Part shown: one piece after another, positions 57,101 through 64,000 of the stretch
Numbering within the stretch: position 1 is the stretch's first letter
How the letters are laid out: each line of letters opens with the position of its first letter
NCBI GenBank assembly: GCA_037893225.1
Contig: JAZGUH010000197.1
Span: 930,001-994,000 of the forward strand
Source of the DNA: Hippasteria phrygiana
Lineage: Eukaryota > Echinodermata > Asteroidea > Valvatida > Goniasteridae
DNA: 64,000 bases
Reading direction: 5' to 3'
Made by a program: the position numbers and the translations under genes
Notes under the pieces: generated by a model
Database searches by the model: none
What the model saw: only the letters and a program-made list of their open reading frames with translations
What the model was told of the DNA's origin: nothing

Positions 57101-58809
57101 TATATTATAGGCTGCCAGTTTGGATCAGGATTTCTAGGGTCTCTAGCACTATCCACATTACCGATTATCAGATCGTAAACAGGATTGGTGATACAAAGGA
57201 CTTCTGAGTATCCAGTAAAATATGGAGTACTTATACCGACCTTAGCTACAGGAGCCTGGCGGATAGTCCCATCTGCTAGTACATAAGACTTGACTTGACC
57301 TGTTAGTTGACTGTCTAAAACTAGGTTCTTCCTAACTACTATACCGCTACAACCTGTATCCCTTAGCACCTGTACAGTTTTACCATTCACATGGCCGTTG
57401 GTAACAGGCATACAACTTGGATTTTTGTCGCGACAGGCTGCACTCATCATTGGAAGTGATTTTCCACATATCAGAGTTACGAAACCATCCTTCGTACAAC
57501 TACACGCTTGTTTTGGTTGATTTCGCGTAGTCATCATACACGCAACTGTTTCGTACTCCGTTTCGTTCATCTGTTCAACTTTCGGTTGGGATTTTTGACT
57601 CGTGCTCTCATTTGGTGTCACGATTGAGTATGTTTCGCCGTGGTTGTCAAAAAGACCAGTTAGTGCAGATGCGATAACGTTCGCGACCTTAGTTATGTCT
57701 TTTGGTCTAGCATAACAATTTCGGGCGATGTGGCCGTGTTTACCACAATTATAGCAAGAAAAAGTCGACCGATTGCCGCTGTACGATGTGCTGGGCGCCG
57801 TACTAGGCTTCGAAAAACGTGCTCTATTTTGTGGTGGTCTCGAGTCAAGGGACCTTCTGAAATTGGGATTCTGTTGAGGAGGTCTCCTAACTTGTTGAAT
57901 ACCAAAACCACCATGCGCTTCGCAGTATTGTTCAGCAAGGCGGGACATTTCGGATATTGACTTGGGGTCACGTTCTTTCAGAAATATTGCCACATTTGAG
58001 TCCACACTGTTCAAGAATTGCTCACGGAGCAGGAGATCTTTCACACACTCGTAGGTTTTTTTGCATTTCGACATCTCAAACCATCGTGTCAAAGCATTGT
58101 CTAAACGGACCGAAAATTGTGGTGCACTCTCATAAGCTTCAGGTTTCGCGGTTCGGAACTTTTGTTGAAAGCCGTAAGCCGTCAAGTGAAACCGTTTTAA
58201 GAGAGCATCGCGTAATGATGGGTACTGGTTTGCCTCATCTAATGCTAAGCGCGAGTATACATCCAAAGCTTTGCCCTTAAGTAACGCACTAAGATTGACT
58301 GCCCATTCTTTCTCGTCCCATTCTTGGTTAATTGCGTACCTCTCGAATCGTTGTAAATACGCATCAATGTCATCCTTAGTTTCGTCGAAGGGTGGGAGTT
58401 CAGGAGCACGGGCTGCCGTGTGTCTACTAGAGTGGCTTCGGTCAGCGTTTGGTTCCTCAAACTTTATTTCTTCGAGGCGCACTTTCATTTGAAGTATTTC
58501 ATGGTCTTGACGTCTCAGTTCTAATTGGTATGCGCGTTCATCCCTATTTACCCTTTCTTGTTCTATTCGTTCTTGTCGCACGAAATTTATAAGTTCTGGC
58601 CCACTTAAATCACAAGCCTCTGCAATCGTTCTAATCCTATCAATCTCCTTCTCCATTTCTATACTCGCACTCACACTGGTTAGCCACTTACCAAACGACT
58701 TTTGGGGAAGAGCAGGAGCGCAGAATTTCAAAGGAGGATGGTGGCAGCAATACCCAACCTGTAAGAATGAAAGTAGCAAAATTAATACATGCGTTGCAAC
58801 AGAAACCAT
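54109..58809 (-). CDS. Gag-protease-integrase-reverse transcriptase-RNase H polyprotein
   Basis: 1,566 residues from ATG 58809. Gag comes first, with a retrotransposon-Gag-like helical region, and one CCHC knuckle at residues 352-365. The aspartic protease has its DTGCSG active site at 484. Integrase has an HHCC zinc region from His695, a core triad Asp765, Asp825, Glu861 (35 residues between the last two), and a GPF module near 1002. Reverse transcriptase has its first Asp at 1240 (KIDLSKGYW) and the YIDD Asp pair at 1302-1303. RNase H has Asp1451 in TDASDLG. All key residues are present. The first 20-25 residues are hydrophobic and resemble a leader; an alternative Gag start is Met at MEKEIDRIR near residue 51. 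A TTCATTCTTACAG acceptor-like stretch near codon 16-20 leaves room for a spliced 5' end. Confidence 0.93.
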   Translation of the reverse strand: MVSVATHVLILLLSFLQVGYCCHHPPLKFCAPALPQKSFGKWLTSVSASIEMEKEIDRIRTIAEACDLSGPELINFVRQERIEQERVNRDERAYQLELRRQDHEILQMKVRLEEIKFEEPNADRSHSSRHTAARAPELPPFDETKDDIDAYLQRFERYAINQEWDEKEWAVNLSALLKGKALDVYSRLALDEANQYPSLRDALLKRFHLTAYGFQQKFRTAKPEAYESAPQFSVRLDNALTRWFEMSKCKKTYECVKDLLLREQFLNSVDSNVAIFLKERDPKSISEMSRLAEQYCEAHGGFGIQQVRRPPQQNPNFRRSLDSRPPQNRARFSKPSTAPSTSYSGNRSTFSCYNCGKHGHIARNCYARPKDITKVANVIASALTGLFDNHGETYSIVTPNESTSQKSQPKVEQMNETEYETVACMMTTRNQPKQACSCTKDGFVTLICGKSLPMMSAACRDKNPSCMPVTNGHVNGKTVQVLRDTGCSGIVVRKNLVLDSQLTGQVKSYVLADGTIRQAPVAKVGISTPYFTGYSEVLCITNPVYDLIIGNVDSARDPRNPDPNWQPIIYEPEIRNVDSQTETQEYIETSAVQTRSQVKHNEKPLKKLKVPTLLPDIDRKQIKEAQQTDPTLKKIRELASNEDHKMTRYGSTSKFYWSKDLLYREFQSPKIDFGQPYIQLVVPSKFRTHVMKLAHESILGGHQGSIKTTEKVLSNFFWPGVHADITRFCRSCDICQRTLPKGKVGKVPLGKMPLIDTPFQRVAIDIVGPIFPISESGNRYIVTIVDYATRYPEAIPLRSIETTRVAEAMVDVFTRVGIPREILSDQGAQFTSDIMKEISRLLSLHQLTTTPYHPACNGLVERFNGTLKQMLKRLCAEKPRDWDRYISPLLFAYRETPQASTGFAPFELLYGRTVRGPMSILKELWTDNYPDQETRTTYQYVLDLRNRIEETCKIAQEELGKSSERHKHYYDRKTRVRNFQPGDWVLLLLPTDHNKLLLQWRGPFLITHKLSPLDYRIDLHGKPKVFHANLLKRYISRLASETTESTNKVETKGTIIGNIFECASVSVIECESNGISDELSHEATFDNNIIPSPSLHAIETIDDVEISPDLSVQQQREVGQVLGNFRDVMTDVPGNAKIGHHDIRLTSNEPIRSKPYPMPYALIETVKEEVSDMLKLQIIEKSDSPYSSPIVLVKKPDGSNRFCIDFRKLNKITTFDAEPIPNPDQIFSKLCNDHYFTKIDLSKGYWQIPMVPEAKAKTAFITPTGLFQFRVMPFGLINAPATFSRVMRSLLEGLDHVDNYIDDILIHTKSWEVHIAILTKLMQRLRKSGMTAKPSKCSIGKQTVDFLGHVIGRGKLAPQLNKVDKIKTAPCPTTKKQLRSFLGLTGYYRKFIPNYAAIAVPLTDKTKNSEPNKIVWEASQQLAFDALKQTLVTAPILHLPNLDKPFTLRTDASDLGIGAILLQEYEDEKFPVAYASRKLLQRERNYSTIEKECLALVWGVQKYQVYLYGKPFRIETDHQPLAYLQKAKVANARIMRWALSLQPYQFHIIAIKGSENVGADYLSRVV

Positions 58810-58896
58810 GTCAATAGTTTAAGGACTCTTGAGTTCGATGATGAGATCAAATTCTCTTGGTAGACCTCCAGTTTCACTTCTGTTTTTTTTTCAATT

Positions 58897-58913
58897 TCCC
58901 GGACCAGCCCCCA
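58897..58913 (-). other. Primer-binding site, complementary to tRNA-Pro 3' end
   Basis: The element strand TGGGGGCTGGTCCGGGA lies 4 bases after the 5' LTR. Its complement TCCCGGACCAGCCCCCA matches the usual eukaryotic tRNA-Pro 3' end (TCCCGGACGAGCCCCCA, from general knowledge) except at one base. Confidence 0.75.
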
Positions 58914-58917
58914 TAAA

Positions 58918-60629
58918 TGTCAAAACCCGGGACAAACATATACAAAATAAAAGGCGGGTGAACTCTAGATTCCTTCTCTTTACTTTATATTCAAATTTAT
59001 TCAATATTTACAATCTTTATTTTACAAATTTACTCATGGATTGGCTAAAATGTCTATATATATGTCAGCTTCAAGAATTTTCCTGATAAATCTTATTATA
59101 TGGCTTTCTTCTTTTCTAATTATAATTTACTCTACTTTTCTATTCACATGCAAACTCAGCTTATCTGGTCGATTCCTTACTTTAATTAGCCCAGGATTTG
59201 ACCTCAACTCAAAACAATTATATACATACAATTAGTGTAGCTTCCTTTTCCTCTAACAATAATTAGGAAATAGTAGTCGGCAGATTAGTGGATCCACTGT
59301 GGTCGCCCGATCACTCAACTACACCCAACCCTAGCCTTCCTCCTCGAGTGTATAGGGTTCACTGGTCCAGCCCTCCTAGGGTGGCCCTCGGTCCAGTACC
59401 GTCAGTATAGGTGTAACTTGACCGGAGTAGGATCTCGTCCCGTCCTTCAGCCCAGATGTATGGCCATCTAAAGATTCAATACACATGAACCAGGACTTCG
59501 GAAATACTTGCCATATATTCACACTAAACTACAATAATAATTATCACACAAATTGTAGTCTCAAATGTGTCGGACTATATCGGGTAAATTTTGGAACTTC
59601 ACAATAACCCCAAAACAACATTTTCTTTCAAACTTTGATTAATTCTAGGAACGTAAAAGTAGGTTAACACAAAATCAGAGCTGAACATCTATATCAGTTT
59701 TCCTTTTATATCGGAATAAGTCAAGACCGTGTGGTGACTTTCGTATTTATAGGCTAAGCATAAAACATCAATTTTCGGTCTTAAAATTTGCCAAAAAGAA
59801 ATCACGAGACAATATTCAAACACTTACGGATTTCCATAAAAGTGGAAGTTTTGATCCTCGCTCAGATCATGGAGAAGATTGAGTAGTGCCTGCCACCATA
59901 GAGACTCCAGGGCCAAAGGATAAGTTGGCCACGCAAAAGCAAACTAGTTGCAGGGCGTAATCTGCCTTGGTGACTTTCACCAAGCTAAAAGCTTCAACAC
60001 CAGAATGTGTTGACTGAGGCACAGATTGCAGGGGAGTCGGTTAATCAAATGGCTAACTCTGGCAGCACCCTCTCTCTATCACATCATGTTTCATTCTCCC
60101 TCACTTCACCGATTTCACTTCCCTCTACACCTTCCCAAAAAGGCGTTCTCTCCAAATTATCCAGTGTTCTTTTTACTTTATTCTTTATTTCCAACTACTT
60201 CCACACTTCACTCATTTACAAAAGAAAACACCGTTTAACACCAAGGGTGCATCCTGACTCTAGATGCTAATTTATTGTTTAAATGCAGCAATTAGTCTAT
60301 TTATAAATAAAGGATCTATCCTACTGGTTTTGGTTAACAAAAAGAAGCTTCGCTAATAGAAAGGTGCACATTCACAAGTACCGAAGGGTTGGTTGGGACG
60401 CCCTTGGACAGCCAGGTAAAGGAAACACAAACAAACAAAAGAAAACGATTGGAAAGCCATGGCCAAAAACCGGTTCAAACCAGTCTGAGAAATTAAGATA
60501 AACTGGGCAAGACCATTTTTATAAAAGGTAAAATAAAAACCAACAAAAGGGACACCAGTCTAAAGTTACGTTCAACTGGGCGATACCATTTTGATAAAAG
60601 GTTAAAAAAAAGAAGGAACGATTGTGACA
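58918..60629 (-). repeat. 5' LTR (right copy), 1,712 bp
   Basis: It should carry the promoter. On the element strand TTATAAATA (about 60300-60308) is a possible TATA box and AATAAA-type signals lie near 60270 and 60180. These are weak guesses within AT-rich DNA. Confidence 0.95.
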
Positions 60630-60634
60630 GTCTG
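60630..60634. repeat. Target-site duplication GTCTG, right copy
   Basis: Identical to 52288-52292. Confidence 0.95.
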
Positions 60635-61140
60635 GTAGAGAAGATATGCTGCCTTTAGATCTTTTAGTTGTCCTCACCAGTCTTGAAAACGATTGTATGC
60701 AAAAAGCTTTTCAAATGGCTCAAAAACATATCAAGGGTGAGCAAAAACAGCAAAAACGGCTGTATGATGCAAAACTAAAAAAGGTGATACACACAAGGCC
60801 GGTGATAAAGTTTGGCTATGTAGGCCTTTAAGGAAAGTCGGTTTGAGCCCTAAATTACAATCATTTTGGATGGGACCATACATTGTTATCAAGTGTATTT
60901 CTGAAGCTGCATATGGAATCAAAAAATGTAAAGACCAATGCTCGAATTGTAGTCCATTTTGATAGACTCCAGCCTTGTTATTCAAGTTCTTCAGAACAGC
61001 CTCTGTCTCCAGTAAATGAAGACACGACAGTCACTCCGGATGAATACAAGACAACTACTGCATCCAGACACTTTGACTTTCCTGAGGAAGACAGGATTCC
61101 ACATGATGCATCTGATGGTAGACACGAGTTACACGTCTGA
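60630..61140 (+). pseudogene. Old Ty3/Gypsy integrase gene, 3' part
   Basis: It resumes the frame cut at 52292: once one GTCTG is removed the codons read PNRMSGRED then MLPLDLL. The C-terminal part has KQQKRLYDAKLKK, then in another frame GDKVWL, SPKLQSFWMGPYIV (a GPY/F module) and VVHFDRLQPC. There are frameshifts near 60800 and 60945. A low-complexity acidic tail runs to a stop at 61138-61140. It belongs to a different Gypsy lineage from the inserted element, because its integrase is C-terminal to everything visible. Confidence 0.8.
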
Positions 61141-63479
61141 AGGCCAAGACCCAACCGATGAATCTACAGGAATCTGCTAGTGACAAGGAGGAAGAGCAAC
61201 AACTGGATCCGGACGACGTGGATGATTGGACAAGCTGGACACATCTTCCACGTCATCAGCAGAGACCTCCTGCCTGCATGCAAACTGGCAACTATGTGAT
61301 ATGAACTGTTAAATATGAAATTGGTGATGGGAATTTCAATCTTTAACTGTGCCCATTGGGCTGCAGACCAGTGTGGGCAGTTAGGAAGTTGCATTTCACA
61401 AAATATACCAATTTAATGTATTTTGACAGTCAGTTATCGCCTAATTTTGGCCAAATTCGAAGCCGTAGCCACAAAAGACCCGATCCGGGCAACGGCTTAA
61501 ACTATGAGAGTGCAGCATACCAGCCTGTGAATAAACTAAACTGATACACCAGCAAGATACGTCAACATACGTGAGATGCTTGGACATTTGGTTGGGGGAG
61601 GCATTTTCTTTAGCAGAGTGGCTGGGGACACTTGCTTGGTGGGCAGCAGCTCCTTATTTTGTATAAGTTTCCTACCATGTTGGTTGAGACCAGAATTATG
61701 TTATATTAATTTTCCTCTGCCGTCCGTTATTGTGTATTTTGGGCGAGTATCCTGGCCGAGACAATTTTCACTTGAGGCTCATTACATGCACTTGCTTTGA
61801 GGCCCTTTAAAATTATTGTTATTTTCTTTGTGTGGCGACATGTAAACTGATTTTCGGGATGTAGTAATTATAAATTTCTTTTTTTGAGACTGACAAATTC
61901 GTCTCTGATCAGATTTTCTTTGGAGTTTGCATTATTTTAATGGGCGGTGTGGCCTCCATATAAGGGGGTCCGTATGAGTGACATATCCGCCACACTATGC
62001 ATCTGGACCAGTGTGACAGGGCCAACACCCAGGGGGCTAGCAATCAAGGAAATCTGGCTGAAATTGACTGGTTCCTCTCCTCTCATCAGACTGCCCCATC
62101 ACACCTCACCTTGCATTTCCCGTCGCGCGTTCCCCAGCTCCCTCCAAGGCGAGTGCCCTAGCCAGGTCTATTTTTAGGACCCTGCTCTCTAGAAAGATCG
62201 TTCAGGACTTTCTTGTGCCAAATTAGATTACCGTGTTGACTCATGGGAACTAGGATATGCTCAAAAGGACATGTTTCCATCTATATATAAATCAGCCCAA
62301 ATAAAATACTTCCTGCGTCAAAACGCCATCATGGAAGCGGAACTACATGTCCAGAGTTGCAGGAAATAACAGAATGCGCAACAGGAAGAAATGAGAGAAT
62401 GTGTACCAGGCCCAACTTTGAAATCTATAATCCGTTCCCTAAATGAGCCTGTGTCAGGGTTCCAACTTACCTACATGTAGGTTCCCTGTGCGACGCACAT
62501 GTAGATTAGAAAATTCTGAAGTTGGAGTACACTATATATTGTAAATATGATAAATGCATGTGACACTAATAATTGACAGTTCTGTATCCCAAGACATCAG
62601 AACAGAGTCTAATGGAGGGACAGGTGTTGATCGTCTGGGCAGGGAATGGTGAGGCTGGGTGTATGTTCTTGAAAACAGACACCTAAAGGTATCCGCAACA
62701 ATTTCGTGAAAATCGTGCAAAAATGGTGCGAAGAAATGTGCGAAATCGTCCAAGTAATGGAAGGCCGACCTAGTGCCTCCCCGACGTTCCAGCCGGCCGT
62801 CCGCATAGAACATCACGTCAGCGAAAAAAATACACTTGGGCTCATTGGGCTAGTGTGTACGCGTGTGCAATATCGGATATGTTATAACAAGAAATACATC
62901 CTCGTCCATTGATTACAAAAACTGAAACTCCATAAAAAGCTTGTTTTTTACAATTTCAATGTATTTCGAACATAGAAAAGTCATATTGGTTATATAAAAA
63001 TTATACCTATTTTGAAATTATTATAATGTATTTTTGCAATAGAATTTTTCATTAACAAAAGACTTCATCTAACTGAGGGATTAGCAATGGCGTGTATCGA
63101 CGTGCGGTGACCGTGTACTGCTCGTACTATTCCACCGCGATCACGACAATCGTCACCACCGCCGGGCCTGAGGCCTGATATGCACCGTCCGTACGCGTAA
63201 AGATGGGGCCACACAGCGCTGCAGGTTCAATGTTTTGCCTAAGAAAATCTTGATGCCGAAATTGTTTGTGAATATGTATGAGGTATAGTCAACAAAACGA
63301 ATTCGTGTTCAAATGGACTGCCTTCCTCTAGCATTCTCCTTTGAATTTCAGCAAATGAAAGATGATAGGCCTACTTCTGTTTGAGATTTATGATCCTCTG
63401 CTTTCCATACTGAGAAATGCCCATCTTGTGAAAGCATAGAGAACAAATGACTTCACTGTACATGTACATAATGATATTT
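61141..63479. other. Non-coding interval
   Basis: No gene supported. It may contain the old Gypsy element's 3' LTR, but without its 5' partner I cannot define it. Confidence 0.5.
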
Positions 63480-63690
63480 TTCACTTTATTTTCCCATTTC
63501 ACAAATATGTGAAAAAGTTTTCACAGAAAAGTGAGAAAAGCGGAGGAGCTTATTTTCACACTTCACACAAGAATTTTTCCCACTTTTGTGAAAAGGTGTG
63601 AAAATGTTTTCCTACTTTGGGAAAATATTTTCACATTTTGTGAAATGAAAATTAATTCCCTGTGAAGAGAAAAAGTGTGAAAAGAAATTC
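63480..63690. repeat. Dense cluster of TTTTCACA/TGTGAAAA repeats
   Basis: At least ten TTTTCAC or GTGAAAA motifs in both orientations within about 200 bp, giving many potential small hairpins. No coding sequence. Confidence 0.75.
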
Positions 63691-64000
63691 CCATTTTGAG
63701 GTTAACTTTCAATTGCAATGTACTGTAGACTCGTACATGTACATGTACCTATCTACTAGCAAATGTATAAAGCCATTACCAGATGGCGAATTTTCTAGGA
63801 CAAGACAGAGACCACAAAAAAGGTATCGAGATGGTCTTGAGACCAGGAATGAGACTGATCTGGAGACCTGCATCACTATAAAATAATTACAATTACCACC
63901 AAAGGACGTGTAAAAGCCAACTTACATACATGTACCCTCTGCTTTGAAACAGAGACCATTTATAATTGTTATACCATGGTATTAAATTGCGAGATCCGAT
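63691..64000. other. Non-coding end of window
   Basis: No gene supported. ACATGTACATGTAC microsatellite-like run near 63735. Confidence 0.5.

Larger units (their letters stand above)
52293..60629 (-). mobile_element. Complete Ty3/Gypsy LTR retrotransposon, Gmr1-like gene order
   Basis: 8,337 bp. Two 1,712-bp LTRs beginning TGTCAC and ending TTGACA (element strand) flank a single Gag-Pol frame. GTCTG is duplicated outside. A primer-binding site and purine tract are in the right places. The order is Gag, protease, integrase, reverse transcriptase, RNase H: integrase lies upstream of RT, as in copia, but the RT, GPY/F module and CCHC Gag are Gypsy-type. This order is the mark of the Gmr1-like group known from deuterostomes. 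No envelope frame exists. LTRs of equal length in which I saw no difference, and an unbroken 1,566-codon frame, point to a recent insertion that may still be competent. Confidence 0.93.

Noticed and set aside
54109..58809. Endogenous retrovirus
   Set aside because: No envelope frame; the gene order and domains fit a Gypsy retrotransposon.
62532..62816. 94-codon minus-strand open frame
   Set aside because: Overlapping open frames in several phases and no recognised motif.

Overview
The window looks like repeat-dense, intron-bearing animal nuclear DNA. I see no prokaryotic gene organisation. The mix of retroelements and DNA transposons is a Tx1/L1-like LINE, CR1/L2-type LINE pieces, a Ty3/Gypsy element with the deuterostome Gmr1-type gene order, and hAT, PIF/Harbinger, TTAA-flanked and TA-flanked elements. 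Together with many TACATGTACATG runs, THAP and YqaJ fragments and tRNA-derived SINEs, this best fits a marine invertebrate deuterostome such as an echinoderm, hemichordate or lancelet. The species cannot be decided from the sequence. Nearly all recognisable coding sequence belongs to mobile elements; only one short exon-like segment (38040-38252) looks like a possible ordinary host gene.

Region by region. 1-4250 holds the 5' part of a LINE on the minus strand, with an intact ORF1 and a broken ORF2. 4484-8776 is a decayed, intron-containing plus-strand gene with SAP, SWIM zinc-finger and YqaJ nuclease modules, and a 1.6 kb inverted-repeat element lies in its first apparent intron. 8777-17000 is non-coding with one foldback-like element (9872-10916) and a THAP fragment (15317). 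17060-17760 is a LINE fragment. 18110-20215 is an array rich in the CRE palindrome TGACGTCA. 20963-22150 is an inverted-repeat element.

22694-29134 is a decayed minus-strand hAT transposase gene split by a hAT-type insertion (24492-27882). That insertion contains a TA-flanked element (24745-27256), which itself carries a further inverted-repeat segment. 29995-37575 is a plus-strand LINE reverse transcriptase gene interrupted twice: by a 4.95 kb element with about 400 bp terminal inverted repeats (31069-36019, holding a second TA-flanked copy and a second CRE array) and by a Harbinger-like element (36116-37314). 37600-51400 is mostly non-coding with a SINE, a TTAA-flanked element and several long hairpins.

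51419-61140 is an old Gypsy integrase gene cut in two by a young 8,337 bp LTR retrotransposon on the minus strand. The young element has 1,712 bp LTRs, a GTCTG target duplication, a tRNA-Pro-like primer site and one 1,566-residue Gag-Pol reading frame in which integrase lies before reverse transcriptase and RNase H. 61141-64000 is non-coding with a cluster of TTTTCACA repeats.

The genes do not form a pathway. The logic of the window is successive nested insertion, and several insertion events can be ordered because the interrupted reading frames rejoin exactly across the target duplications.
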